This document shows positions 35,305 to 44,730 of a stretch of 64,000 nt of DNA, piece after piece. The stretch comes from Bradyrhizobium forestalis (GTDB lineage Bacteria > Pseudomonadota > Alphaproteobacteria > Rhizobiales > Xanthobacteraceae). Under the pieces are notes generated by a model. It saw nothing but the letters and a program-made list of their open reading frames with translations, made no database searches and had not been told where the DNA came from. Every line of letters begins with the position of its first letter. Positions within the stretch are counted from its first letter, which is position 1. Location of the stretch: the NCBI RefSeq assembly GCF_002795245.1, contig NZ_PGVG01000016.1:87758-151757 (forward strand), read 5' to 3'. Both the position numbers and the translations under genes were made by a program.

Positions 35305-35796
35305 TCAACCCACCGGCCCCAGTGTCCAATCGTCCCCCGAAAGCGGGCTGACTCTCACGTCCTTGATCACGCCGCGCTCCAGGCTCGGATCGAAATGGCG
35401 CATCGTGCGCTCGTTGAAGTCGATGATGCGGCCGGGCCTGAGTGGTCCGACGTCGTTGATCTTGACGATGACCTTCTTGCCTGCGGCCTCAACGAGGGCA
35501 TATTTCGGCCTCGCGCCAAATTGGACTCCACCAAATTTCCTTCGCAGACTCGTCTTGATGGCAGCCGTCCAGGCAGAGGGATCATAACGCTCGCCGGAGG
35601 CTGTGCGCGGACCGCCCTCCTCCTTGCCCGGCTTGAACGGATTGTACATGGACGCAGCGCCGACGACCGCATCCCCGGAGGCGGCATCGACGACGGCGTT
35701 TGAGTAACCCCCACGCGTTTCACATCTAGCAACGGTAACAGACACGGCAAGCGCAACCAGGGCGCCGCAGATTGCGGCGCTCGAGCGGAACGTCAT
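35305..35796 (-). CDS. RlpA-like double-psi beta-barrel protein
   Basis: A 163-residue exported protein. It starts with a signal peptide (MTFRSSAAICGALVALAVSV). The mature part has the RlpA/DPBB pattern: GAASMYNPFKPGKEEGGPRT, then ASGERYDPSAWTAAIKTSLR, then KYALVEAAGKKVIVKINDVG, then LRPGRIIDFNERTMRHFDP. RlpA proteins act on peptidoglycan at the septum in some bacteria; the catalytic Asp in the VKINDVGP segment is present. AGGAG lies five bases before ATG 35796, better spaced than the ATG at 35799. No SPOR domain is seen. The enzymatic role is inferred from the family. Confidence 0.85.
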   Translation of the reverse strand: MTFRSSAAICGALVALAVSVTVARCETRGGYSNAVVDAASGDAVVGAASMYNPFKPGKEEGGPRTASGERYDPSAWTAAIKTSLRRKFGGVQFGARPKYALVEAAGKKVIVKINDVGPLRPGRIIDFNERTMRHFDPSLERGVIKDVRVSPLSGDDWTLGPVG

Positions 35797-36012
35797 CATA
35801 ACTCCTGTGATTTTCGATCGTCGGTTCCCGGCACCGCAAACAGGGCAAGCGAACGCGGAAGCGTTCATGAAGCTTGCGCCGGTATTTTGCGGATTCGAGC
35901 CAACCCCTTGGCTATGGAACCGTTGTGCGAACCAGGGCGGTTCCCACGCAGTGTTTTAAGTTGTCACTGACTAAGACAGAGATTGCGTCAGCAACATGAC
36001 TTGACGAACAGT

Positions 36013-37218
36013 CTATTCCGCGGCCGCTTTCACCGGGGTGACATTGATCGCGAGCTTGCCGTAGCGATCCGTAAAAGCCCGGGTGTCGATCTCTTCCAGC
36101 TTGATCTCGCCGCTCATGACGCCCTGCTTCCACGCCGCCTGCGCCGGATCGTTCTGGAACTCGGGCATCACCTCGCGGCCGAACAGCTCCAGCGATTCAC
36201 AGATATGCTCGTGGCTGTTCTTGCCGGCCTGGTTGAGCAAGATGACCTGGTCGATATGCGAAGACTGAAAGCGCTTCAGCTTCTTTCGGATCGTCTCGGG
36301 CGAGCCGATCAGGCCGCCGCGCAGCGCGGCCTCCTGGGCTTGCGGATTATCGCGCTTCCACTTGTTGTACTCGTCCCACATGTTGACGGCGTAGGGCGCG
36401 GGACGCTGGCGGTTCTGGGAGGCGCCGTAGAACCGCAGCGCGAACTGGAAGAAGGTGGCGCCGTCGGCGCGCGCACGCGCCTCCTCGTCGGTCTTCGCGC
36501 ACATGAAGAACGACACCAGCGCCATGTTCGGGTTGATCTCGTAGTCGGCCAGCTTGTGCAGCCGCTTGGTGATGGCGTTGTAATAGGCGTGCACCCAGGC
36601 ATGCGCAGCATCCGCGCTGACGAACTGGAAGCCGAGCGCACCAAAACCGTGGCGGCCGGCGCGCTCGATGGTCGGCAGCTGCGAGCAGGCCATCCACAGC
36701 GGCGGGTGCGGCTTCTGCACCGGCTTGGGCACGACGTTGCGCAACGGGATGTCGAAATACTTGCCGTGATGCTCGCTGCCTGCGTCCCTGAACATCGGGA
36801 AGATCGCAGCGACCGCCTCCTCGAACACCTCCTGCTTGGTCTCCATGTCGCGGCCGAACGGCTCCAGCTCGGTGATGGACGCGCTCTCGCCCATGCCGAA
36901 TTCACAGCGGCCGTTGCTGAGCAGGTCCAGCACCGCGACGCGCTCGGCGACGCGCGCCGGGTGATTGGTGGTGAGCTGGAGAATGCCGTGGCCGAGCCTG
37001 ATCTTCCTGGTGCGCTGGCTCGCCGCGGCGAGGAACGATTCCGGCGAAGGCGAGTGCGAATATTCCTCGAGGAAATGATGCTCGACCACCCAGGCATGGT
37101 CGTAGCCGAGCTTGTCGGCGAGCTCCATCTGCGAGAGCGCGTTCTGGTAGAGGGCGAGCTCGTCACCGGCCACCCAGGGCCGTGGCAATTGCAGCTCGTA
37201 GAAGATGCCGAACTTCAT
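36013..37218 (-). CDS. LLM-class flavin-dependent monooxygenase
   Basis: A 401-residue luciferase-like enzyme using reduced flavin. It begins MKFGIFYELQLPRPW, continues with HAWVVEHHFLEEYSHSPSPE, then IRLGHGILQLTTNHPARVAE, CEFGMGESASITELEPFG, and a helical C-terminal part with GLIGSPETIRKKLKRFQ. These are hallmarks of the alkanal/limonene-type monooxygenase group. ATG 37218 follows GGGAG; the 13-codon upstream extension is not needed. No reductase gene is adjacent and the substrate is unknown. Confidence 0.9.
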   Translation of the reverse strand: MKFGIFYELQLPRPWVAGDELALYQNALSQMELADKLGYDHAWVVEHHFLEEYSHSPSPESFLAAASQRTRKIRLGHGILQLTTNHPARVAERVAVLDLLSNGRCEFGMGESASITELEPFGRDMETKQEVFEEAVAAIFPMFRDAGSEHHGKYFDIPLRNVVPKPVQKPHPPLWMACSQLPTIERAGRHGFGALGFQFVSADAAHAWVHAYYNAITKRLHKLADYEINPNMALVSFFMCAKTDEEARARADGATFFQFALRFYGASQNRQRPAPYAVNMWDEYNKWKRDNPQAQEAALRGGLIGSPETIRKKLKRFQSSHIDQVILLNQAGKNSHEHICESLELFGREVMPEFQNDPAQAAWKQGVMSGEIKLEEIDTRAFTDRYGKLAINVTPVKAAAE

Positions 37219-37406
37219 GGCGCCTCTCCCGATTATTATTGTTGCGGGCACCTTCATCTTAATGAGCGAGGCGGCGCTGTCTATGGAGCAGCAATTCCGC
37301 CCTGCGGGAGACCGATTCCTTCGGCAATCCGAACTAGCTAGAGGCCGCCAACCGAGGCGGCCTCACTTCTTGCTGAGATCCAGCATTCGAGCGCCGATTC
37401 TGTGTT

Positions 37407-37625
37407 ATGGTTGCGATGGCAGTCAGAGACGGTCAGATGGACGCGTGGTCGATCTTCGTTTTCATTGTCTTCCTTGCGTCGGTACCCCTTGCCACAGAGA
37501 TGGCTCGGGAGCGTGGACGATCGCGCAAGCTATGGTTTTGGATGGCGTTCTGCGGGGGGCCGTTGGCGCCCTCAGCGCTCCTCGTCCTCGGTGACCGACG
37601 AGATAGCGAAGCAAATCACGCTTAA
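37407..37625 (+). CDS. Small membrane protein with two hydrophobic segments (72 aa)
   Basis: A 72-residue ORF begins MVAMAVRDGQMDAWSIFVFI. Residues 13-30 and about 44-61 form two hydrophobic segments separated by a basic loop (EMARERGRSRK). The ATG at 37437 is an alternative start. It resembles small PLDc_N-like or similar membrane proteins only in layout; no family is assigned. It lies alone between divergent genes. Confidence 0.55.
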   Translation: MVAMAVRDGQMDAWSIFVFIVFLASVPLATEMARERGRSRKLWFWMAFCGGPLAPSALLVLGDRRDSEANHA

Positions 37626-37838
37626 CAAATCAGGCCACTCCAAAAATCAAGCTAGATCACCAGAGGTCGGCAGCGACTTCCGGTGTTGGCCCCATAGCGG
37701 ACGCGGCAAGCATTGTTCGTCGGAGACCGCTTCTGACCTATGCGGACAAGCTACCTGTAGAACTAACGATGTCCGAACTGCGCCACGACCGCATCTCAGA
37801 CTTCGTATCCGGCCACGGGTATTTGGAGGAGCAACAAC

Positions 37839-38006
37839 ATGAAGCAACACATCTTCGAAGAACTGCCCACCAGCTCGATCGATTGCGATGCGCCGGTCAT
37901 CATGGGCCACATGATGCCGCCGCGAGATCCTGATGAAGATGAAGAAGACGACGAGGACGAAGGAGCGGAAGAGCCCCCGATCGTGCGCGAGCCAGACGAA
38001 GACTAG
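37839..38006 (+). CDS. Small very acidic protein (55 aa)
   Basis: A 55-residue ORF begins MKQHIFEELPTSSIDCDAPV and ends with a run of Asp/Glu (DPDEDEEDDEDEGAEEPP). The start is supported by a strong GGAGGAG seven bases upstream. Two Cys/His positions (IDCDAP, GHMMP) are seen, but no domain is recognised. The GcrA-like gene follows 38 bases later on the same strand, so the two may be co-expressed. Confidence 0.65.
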   Translation: MKQHIFEELPTSSIDCDAPVIMGHMMPPRDPDEDEEDDEDEGAEEPPIVREPDED

Positions 38007-38044
38007 ACTAGCCAGCAATTGATAGCCGCCGCTATAATGTCCCC

Positions 38045-38371
38045 ATGAGTTGGGATGACAGAGACTTGGCGCTGCTGAAAGAACTCTGGGCCGTCGGGAA
38101 CAGCGCCACGCAGATTGCGCGCCGTCTCGGGTGTAGTCGTAACGCGATTTGCGGGCGGCTGACTCGATTGGGCCTGAAACGTGGTCACAAGCCATCAACT
38201 GCCAAACCCCAGATCAGGTCGGCACCTAAGCGAAAGCCGCCGCTGTCCGCCGCTTGTGCCCGCACGGTAGGTAAGAAGGTGTCGAAACCAATAGAGAAAC
38301 GGCAGCCCGAAGAGCTCAGCAAGCGCCAGCTTTACGCCATGCTAGCTGAGGCGGTCAGGAATACGGGCTAA
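38045..38371 (+). CDS. GcrA-family cell-cycle regulator homologue
   Basis: GcrA is an alphaproteobacterial sigma-70 cofactor that recognises methylated promoters during the cell cycle. This 108-residue protein opens with the family pattern (SWDDRDLALLKELWAVGNSA, then TQIARRLGCSRNAICGRLTR, then LGLKRG). The C-terminal half is basic and short. Full GcrA is 150-180 residues with a conserved C-terminal sigma-binding domain, so this is a truncated or accessory paralogue. The N-terminal homology is clear; the role is inferred. Confidence 0.8.
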   Translation: MSWDDRDLALLKELWAVGNSATQIARRLGCSRNAICGRLTRLGLKRGHKPSTAKPQIRSAPKRKPPLSAACARTVGKKVSKPIEKRQPEELSKRQLYAMLAEAVRNTG

Positions 38372-38906
38372 GAGCAAGCCCGCAACGACGTTGCGGCATC
38401 TCCTCACGCACTAGGTTCGATACTGTTGGTCGCCGGCCATCTCGCGGAGCGAGACCGTGGCCGCCGCGTCAAAGCTAGCACTTGATTTCCTGCTGCGACG
38501 GGCGACAATGACGTCGCGCCAGCTTCCGGTATCGAACTTCATATAAGACGGGGAAAACCCGCTTGGCCACGGCTATACCGTCGCTGCGCGGGAGGGATCG
38601 TTATGACGGTAGGGTTCGAGCGCTGGCTGCAGCGCCGACATGATCCAGGCCGCCGGTCTTATCGCAGTAGGATTGCGAACGATGCAATCGCGCCGCTCTG
38701 CGAACAATTCAACCTGTTTCGCGGCGCGCTCGCCGCCGCAGCGCCGCAAAAGTGGCACCACCACATGATCATCGAGCCAACGTATTGCGCAGGCGACGCC
38801 GTGCGCATGCGTCGAACCACGGAGACGCAATAGACTGAACGGGGCTCCAAGCCGGCAAAAGACTGGCCGCAGGGGCATCAGGTCGAACACATCGAGGGAG
38901 GGATGC
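38372..38906. other. Intergenic region before the ABC importer
   Basis: About 535 bases have no convincing gene. A 76-codon forward frame at 38603 lacks family features. The promoter of the ABC operon should lie near its right end. Confidence 0.5.
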
Positions 38907-40223
38907 ATGACGACAGTAACCCGACGTAGCGTCCTCAAGGGCGGTACCGCGCTTGCGGGCGGCATGGCCGGCATTCTGGCGACTGGCAGGGCGCCCGCCT
39001 ATGCGCAAGCCGCCACGGTGCACTGGCTGCGCTGGACCGACTTCGTTCCGGCGTCAGATCAGCTTCTGCGCACCGAAATCGCCAAGGAGTGCGAGAAGTC
39101 GCTCGGCATAAAGCTCAATATCGAGACCATCAACGCCAACGACATCCAGGCCCGCATCACCTCGGCGATCCAGTCGGGGTCCGGCCCCGACGTCGTCTGC
39201 GTCCTCAACAATTGGGGGCAACTTTACGGCGAAAGCGTCGTAGACGTCAGCGACATCGCTGAAGCACTCGGCAAGAGCCAGGGCGGCTTCTACGAAACGT
39301 CCCGCGCTGTCGCCAATGACGGCAAGAAATGGATTGGAGTGCCGTGGTGCATCGTCGGCCTGCAGATCGCGTACCGAAAGTCCTGGTTTGCCGAGATCGG
39401 CTACACCGATGGAAAATTTCCCCAGACGTGGGAAGAGTATCGCGAGGCCGGCAAGAAGCTGAAGGCAAAGGGACGGCCCATCGGCCAAACACTGGGCCAC
39501 ACCTTCGGCGATGCCCCCGCCTTCGCCTACCCCTACCTGTGGTCCTGGGGCGGCAAGGAGGTCGAAGCAGACGGCAAGACGGTTGTGCTGAATAGCCCTG
39601 CAACCGTCGAGTCGGTTAAATTCATGGCGGCCTTCTGGAAGGACGCCCTCGACGAAGGCGGGCTCGCCTGGGACGATTCCAACAACAACCGCGCTTTTCT
39701 GTCCGGGACATGCAGCGCCACGCTCAATGGCGCCTCGATCTACATCGAGACTCTGCGCAAGCCGGATACCTACAAGACGGAGGCCGGCGCGCCGCTGAAG
39801 GACGACATCCTGCATGCCGCGCTGCCCAAGGGCCCCGGCGGACAGTTCAGTTATCACGTCCCGTTCTCGAACCTCCTGATGGGTTATTCGAGGAACCAGG
39901 ATGCGGCGAAGAAATTCCTTGGCTGGGTTCACTCCAAGGACGTGTACGACAAATGGTTCGTCTCCCAGAAGGGCTTCTCGGTCGGCCCGACCACGGATTG
40001 GGAAAAGCACAAGCTGTGGGGCGACGACCCGATCATGCTGCCCTACAAGCAAGCCGCGCGCACAGGGCGCTTCGCTGGCTACGAGGGACCGTCAACGCGC
40101 AGGGCAGCCGAAGTCGTAACCAAGTACGTCATCGTTGATATGTACGCAAAGGCCGTCCAAGGCATGCCCGCCGAGGATGCCGTGAAGTGGGCGGAAGCTG
40201 AGCTCAGGAAGGTCTACGTCTGA
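38907..40223 (+). CDS. ABC importer solute-binding protein, carbohydrate type, Tat signal
   Basis: This periplasmic protein binds a sugar or polyol for the importer encoded next. The 438-residue precursor has a Tat-like signal (TRRSVLKGGTALAGGMAGIL, cleavage at AYAQA). Family-1 features follow: INANDIQARITSAIQSGSGP, then DVVCVLNNWGQLY, then PQTWEEYREAGKKLKAKG, WSWGGKEVEADGKTV and LLMGYSRNQDAAKKFLGWV. It is the first gene of a four-gene operon. Substrate cannot be read from the sequence. Confidence 0.92.
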   Translation: MTTVTRRSVLKGGTALAGGMAGILATGRAPAYAQAATVHWLRWTDFVPASDQLLRTEIAKECEKSLGIKLNIETINANDIQARITSAIQSGSGPDVVCVLNNWGQLYGESVVDVSDIAEALGKSQGGFYETSRAVANDGKKWIGVPWCIVGLQIAYRKSWFAEIGYTDGKFPQTWEEYREAGKKLKAKGRPIGQTLGHTFGDAPAFAYPYLWSWGGKEVEADGKTVVLNSPATVESVKFMAAFWKDALDEGGLAWDDSNNNRAFLSGTCSATLNGASIYIETLRKPDTYKTEAGAPLKDDILHAALPKGPGGQFSYHVPFSNLLMGYSRNQDAAKKFLGWVHSKDVYDKWFVSQKGFSVGPTTDWEKHKLWGDDPIMLPYKQAARTGRFAGYEGPSTRRAAEVVTKYVIVDMYAKAVQGMPAEDAVKWAEAELRKVYV

Positions 40224-40283
40224 GGTTAAGCCGTCTCCTCCCCTTCCTGGGGCAAGGGATCTTCCGGCCGACGAGGATCGAAC

Positions 40284-41219
40284 ATGGCGATTAGCGCGGT
40301 TTCCGACACGACGCTCCGCGAGGCGCCCCCTCCCCGGCGGCACCGTTTGCTCGAGGACGAGCGCTGGCTGGCATTCGTGCTGCTGGTGCCGACCATCGTG
40401 CTGCTCGGCATGTTCATTGCCTATCCCTTCATTCGAGGGATATTGCTGTCGGTCACCAGCTCGCGCGTCGGCATGCCCGGCGACTTCGTCGGCCTCGCCA
40501 ACTTCTACAAGATCTTCAATGACGGGATCTTTCGCACCTCCGTCTACAACACCTTCCTCTATACGGGCGTGACCACCGTCTTCAAGCTGGCGCTCGGGCT
40601 GTGGCTCGCCATGCTGCTCAACCGCAATTTCCGCGGCAAGGCTTTTACCCGTGCTTTCATCCTGCTGCCCTTCATTATCCCGACCGTGCTCTCGACTTTC
40701 GCCTGGAAGTGGATGTTCGACCCGACGTTCAGCGTTCTCAATTGGCTTCTCTACCATCTCGGTTTGATCACCGGTCGGATCAATTGGCTGGGCGATCCGG
40801 ACCTCGCCATGATCTCGATTATCATCGTCAACATCTGGCGCGGGGTACCGTTCTTCGCCATCAGCCTGCTTGCCGGCTTGCAGACCATCAGCCCCGAACT
40901 CAACGAGGCCGCCGCGATCGACGGCGCCAAGCCGTGGCAGCGATTCTGGCATATCACCTGGCCGCTGCTGCTGCCCGTGACCATGGTCGTGATGCTGTTC
41001 TCGGTGATTCAGACGTTCGCCGACTTCCAGATCGTCTATGTGATGACGGGCGGCGGGCCGGCCAACGCAACGCACCTGTTCGCGACCTACGCCTATCAGA
41101 TCGGCATCGGCACCGGCCTCTTGAGCGAGGGCGCCGCCATCTCGCTCGCAATGTTTCCGGTCCTGTTTCTGGTCGTCATCATCCAGCTTCTCTACATCCG
41201 CCGGGTGGAGGTCCGCTGA
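40284..41219 (+). CDS. ABC importer permease, MalF/UgpA type
   Basis: One of two inner-membrane subunits of the importer. The 311-residue protein has six membrane segments (first: WLAFVLLVPTIVLLGMFIAY) and the EAA loop ELNEAAAIDGAKPWQRFWHI followed by TWPLLLPVTMVVML, which docks onto the ATPase. Length is standard. It follows the binding protein by 60 bases and precedes the second permease by three. Confidence 0.94.
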   Translation: MAISAVSDTTLREAPPPRRHRLLEDERWLAFVLLVPTIVLLGMFIAYPFIRGILLSVTSSRVGMPGDFVGLANFYKIFNDGIFRTSVYNTFLYTGVTTVFKLALGLWLAMLLNRNFRGKAFTRAFILLPFIIPTVLSTFAWKWMFDPTFSVLNWLLYHLGLITGRINWLGDPDLAMISIIIVNIWRGVPFFAISLLAGLQTISPELNEAAAIDGAKPWQRFWHITWPLLLPVTMVVMLFSVIQTFADFQIVYVMTGGGPANATHLFATYAYQIGIGTGLLSEGAAISLAMFPVLFLVVIIQLLYIRRVEVR

Positions 41220-41222
41220 GCC

Positions 41223-42074
41223 ATGATCGAAGGCGCAAGGTGGCGAAAGTGGATGTTCTTCTACGTCCCCATGGCGTTGTTCCTGCTTTTCCTGCTGTTC
41301 CCGTTCTACTGGATGGTGATCACGTCGGTGCGGCCGGACGGCGAGCTCTACCGGCCCTGGAATTCGGTCAACTACAATCCGTTCTGGACCTGGAAACCGA
41401 CCCTGGACCATGTCAGGTACCTGTTCGAGGAGACGCTGTTCGCATCGTGGCTGTGGAACACGACGTTCATCGCGCTCGCGTCAACCGCTATCTCGCTCGT
41501 GTGCGGCGTGTTCGCCGGCTATGCTCTGTCGCGGCTGAACTTTCCATTTGCCGGCAGCCTGGGCACCGGCATCTTCATTACCTATCTGGTGCCCCAAACG
41601 CTGCTGTTCATTCCGCTGGCAGAGATCATACGCAACTATCGGCTGGGTGACACTCCTTGGTCACTGATTCTGACCTATCCGACCTTCCTTATTCCGTTCT
41701 GCACCTGGCTCATGATGGGGTACTTCAAGGCGGTACCCAAGGAGCTCGAGGAATGCGCACGCATTGACGGCGCCTCGCGCTGGCAGGCTATGCTCTACAT
41801 CGTCATCCCGGTGGCGATCCCGGGCATCCTCTCGGCCGGCATCTTCGCTTTCACGCTGTCGTGGAACGAATTCATCTATGCGCTTGTCTTCCTGTCCTCT
41901 CCTGAGCAGAAGACGGTACCGGTTGGCGTCACATCGGAGCTGATCCGCGGCGATGTATTCTACTGGGGACCGCTGATGGCTGGGGCCCTGCTTGGATCGA
42001 TACCGGTTGCTATCGCCTATTCGTTTTTCGTCGAGCACTACGTCGCAGGACTGACCGGATCGGTGAAGGGCTGA
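41223..42074 (+). CDS. ABC importer permease, MalG/UgpE type
   Basis: The second membrane subunit. The 283-residue protein has six membrane segments (first: FFYVPMALFLLFLLFPFYWM) and the EAA loop ELEECARIDGASRWQAMLYI followed by VIPVAIPGILSAGIFAF. The segment FTLSWNEFIYALVFLSSP is typical of MalG-type permeases. Starts three bases after the first permease, so translation is probably coupled. Confidence 0.94.
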   Translation: MIEGARWRKWMFFYVPMALFLLFLLFPFYWMVITSVRPDGELYRPWNSVNYNPFWTWKPTLDHVRYLFEETLFASWLWNTTFIALASTAISLVCGVFAGYALSRLNFPFAGSLGTGIFITYLVPQTLLFIPLAEIIRNYRLGDTPWSLILTYPTFLIPFCTWLMMGYFKAVPKELEECARIDGASRWQAMLYIVIPVAIPGILSAGIFAFTLSWNEFIYALVFLSSPEQKTVPVGVTSELIRGDVFYWGPLMAGALLGSIPVAIAYSFFVEHYVAGLTGSVKG

Positions 42075-42150
42075 CAGCACCACGGATTAAGGGAATTCGA
42101 AAGCGCGCATGCAGACTGCGCATAGACCCTTGGAAGGCAGGTGGAAGCGA

Positions 42151-43242
42151 ATGGGCCAGGTCGTTCTCAAGGGGATCAACAAGTTCTTTGACAGCGTGCA
42201 CGCTGTCAACGACGTCAATCTGCAGATCCGCGACAAGGAGTTCATGGTGTTCGTCGGACCCTCCGGCTGCGGAAAGACGACGACGCTCAGGATGATTGCC
42301 GGGCTTGAAGCGATCAGTTCCGGCGACATTTCCATCGACGGCAACGTGGTCAATGAGTTGGCGCCGATGGACCGCGACATCGCCATGGTGTTCCAAAACT
42401 ACGCTCTGTACCCGCACATGAGCGTGTACGACAACATGGCGTTCGGCCTGAAGATGCGCAAATTCGAAAAGCGCGAGATTGACAAGCGCGTGCTGGAGGC
42501 GGCTGACATCCTCGGCATCCGCGAATTGCTAACGCGCAGGCCACGCCAGCTCTCAGGCGGTCAGCGCCAGCGCGTTGCGTTGGGCCGTGCTATCGTGCGC
42601 CACCCCCGCGTGTTCCTGTTCGACGAGCCGCTGTCGAACCTCGATGCCAAGCTGCGGGTGCAGATGCGCGTCGAGCTGAAGAGGCTGCATCTGCGTCTCG
42701 GCACTACAGCCATTTACGTTACCCACGATCAGGTCGAAGCCATGACGCTGGGTGACCGGGTCGTCGTCATGAAAGACGGCATGGTGCAGCAGGTGGGGGA
42801 GCCGCTCGAGCTGTACAATCAGCCCGCCAACAAGTTCGTCGCCGGCTTCATCGGCTCCCCGGCCATGAATTTCACCGCCGTTACGGTGACTGAGGCGAAC
42901 GGATCGCTGATCGCCGAGAACTCCGGCCTGCGCATCAAGCTGCCGGACGAGACCGCGCAGCGGCTGCGCGGCCATATCGGACGCGAGGTCATGCTCGGCG
43001 TGCGGCCGGAGGACCTCACCGTGGCGGGTAGCGCTGACCTTGGCCACCCATGCTTCGATGCTGTGATTGAGGTGGTCGAGCAACTCGGCTCGGAAATCCT
43101 GCTCGATATGAAGGTCGGCGAGAGTATCATGGTGGCGAGCGTCGAGCCGACCGCGAGGGTGAGGGTGGGCGACAAGCTTCGCGTTGCCATGCGGCCTTCC
43201 AGGCTTCATGTTTTCGACGCGCAAACCGAAGCGGCCATCTAG
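42151..43242 (+). CDS. ABC importer ATP-binding protein, MalK/UgpC type
   Basis: The motor of the importer. The 363-residue protein has Walker A GPSGCGKTT (near 37), Q-loop FQNYALYPHM, signature LSGGQRQR (near 135), Walker B FLFDEPLSNLDAKLR, H-loop VTHDQVEAMT and a C-terminal TOBE-type domain (MLGVRPEDLTV and EVVEQLGSEILLDMKVG). ATG 42151 (MGQVVLKGINK) begins the conserved part; 14 codons upstream are open. It closes the four-gene operon. Confidence 0.94.
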   Translation: MGQVVLKGINKFFDSVHAVNDVNLQIRDKEFMVFVGPSGCGKTTTLRMIAGLEAISSGDISIDGNVVNELAPMDRDIAMVFQNYALYPHMSVYDNMAFGLKMRKFEKREIDKRVLEAADILGIRELLTRRPRQLSGGQRQRVALGRAIVRHPRVFLFDEPLSNLDAKLRVQMRVELKRLHLRLGTTAIYVTHDQVEAMTLGDRVVVMKDGMVQQVGEPLELYNQPANKFVAGFIGSPAMNFTAVTVTEANGSLIAENSGLRIKLPDETAQRLRGHIGREVMLGVRPEDLTVAGSADLGHPCFDAVIEVVEQLGSEILLDMKVGESIMVASVEPTARVRVGDKLRVAMRPSRLHVFDAQTEAAI

Positions 43243-43407
43243 GGCCGACAGTTGGCCAATTCCACTGGCGAGGGGAATTCGCTCAGAACCGGTGACCTCC
43301 TATCACCGACTTCGATGACGCCCGGAGAGCGCGAAGGCACTTGGCTTGACCATTTCGAGCCCCTTTTTGCTGGCGGTCTAATTTGAAAAATCGCCCTGTG
43401 CCTGGCG

Positions 43408-44655
43408 TTATGGCGTAGCGGAGCCCGCGACCGCCGCGGCAGGTGCCGCCTCGCGTGGCGCACGGCGGCCATTCAGCACCACGCCGATGAAGGTGAAGCG
43501 CACCAGCAGGTGATAGCTTGCCAGCATCGGAGGCAACGCAACGAGGAGGATGATTGCGAACTTGATCGGCCCGAGCCAGTCGAGCTGTGACAGCGCGACC
43601 TGCAGCGCCATCACAATCGGCAGATGGATCAGATAGAGCCAGTAGGACGCGTCGGCGAGGTAGCGCCAGGTCGGGCTGAAGCCCGACATGAAGCGGAGCG
43701 CGAGACCCATGACCGCGAAGGTCGAGATCCAGATCGCGGGTGCGTAGAGGATCGCGGAGACGAGCCTGAGACTCGCGAAACTGACCGGCAATTTTGGTGC
43801 GCCCGGCGCGGACAACATCACACCCGAGAGCACGAAGCAGATCAGGATCAGAACGACCGCGAGCAGCAGGTGCGGCAGCCAGCGCCGCTCGATCGTCCGC
43901 AGCAGACCGATCTGCCGGTGCAGCAGCCAGCCGGCGCCGAACGCGGTGCCAAAGCCGATCCAGGCCTGCACGTTGGTGATGAGCGATTGGTCCGGCGTCC
44001 TCACGCCCATCACATTGATCCAGCGTTGGTCGAGACAGAACGCGATGCCGATCGGGATCGCCAGAGCCAAGGGGGCCAGCGGATTTCTCATCATTCCTGC
44101 GAAGAGGCGATCAATCGCTGCCCGCCAAGTGCCTGATGCATCGAGCCAGACAAATGCGGCGCGCAGCAGCAGCATGGCCACATAGAGCTCGAGTAGCACA
44201 TAGATGAACCAGAGATGGGTCAGGGGGAAATTCGGCAGCGCCGGCGGCCAAGTGCGGGACCAACCGCCATTCGGGAAATGAGACGCCCAGATCGGGATGA
44301 GGCTCATGGGCGTGAACAGGATCGGCCAACCGATCACGAGCGGCAACCCAATCCTCTGGAGCCTGTCCCGGACGAAACCCTGGATGCCCCGGCGATGAAA
44401 GCTCATGCGAGCGAAGAAGCCCGCGATCAGGAAGAAGGTCGTCATCCGGAAGACGTGGATGGTGAAGGTCAGCAGGCCCATGAGCAGGCTGGGATGAGTG
44501 TCCTGGATGAACCAGAACCGGGGCGTGGCAGGCACGAACGACATCGCCGCGTGCAGGACGATGCCAAGCAGCAGGGCACCTCCCCTCAGCGCATCGAGGG
44601 CGTGCAGTCGTTCTGATGCAGGGTCGGCGGTCGAAGGAGACATGGCTGGACTCAT
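43408..44655 (-). CDS. Acyltransferase-3 family membrane protein (OpgC-like)
   Basis: A polytopic inner-membrane protein that probably adds an acyl group to an exported glycan. The 415-residue protein has the family start LHALDALRGGALLLGIVLHA, with the catalytic-type His, then about ten membrane segments, FRMTTFFLIAGFFARM, LTHLWFIYVLLELYVAM and YLADASYWLYLIHLPIVMAL. The wording is nearest to OpgC/MdoC, which succinylates periplasmic glucans. ATG 44655 is chosen; 44643 is equally possible, and no clear ribosome binding site separates them. It lies 75 bases past the AraC gene on the same strand. Confidence 0.88.
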   Translation of the reverse strand: MSPAMSPSTADPASERLHALDALRGGALLLGIVLHAAMSFVPATPRFWFIQDTHPSLLMGLLTFTIHVFRMTTFFLIAGFFARMSFHRRGIQGFVRDRLQRIGLPLVIGWPILFTPMSLIPIWASHFPNGGWSRTWPPALPNFPLTHLWFIYVLLELYVAMLLLRAAFVWLDASGTWRAAIDRLFAGMMRNPLAPLALAIPIGIAFCLDQRWINVMGVRTPDQSLITNVQAWIGFGTAFGAGWLLHRQIGLLRTIERRWLPHLLLAVVLILICFVLSGVMLSAPGAPKLPVSFASLRLVSAILYAPAIWISTFAVMGLALRFMSGFSPTWRYLADASYWLYLIHLPIVMALQVALSQLDWLGPIKFAIILLVALPPMLASYHLLVRFTFIGVVLNGRRAPREAAPAAAVAGSATP

Positions 44656-44730
44656 TCCGGCTGGCGAGAGGTTGCTGCCGGATAGTCTGGCCAATCGGGG
44701 ACGGGGCCTCTCGCCCGATCCAAAAATCGG

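Noticed and set aside
35983..37341. 452-codon forward frame
   Set aside because: Antisense shadow of the flavin-dependent monooxygenase.
38603..38833. 76-codon forward frame
   Set aside because: No recognisable features, and no relation to the ABC operon beyond position.
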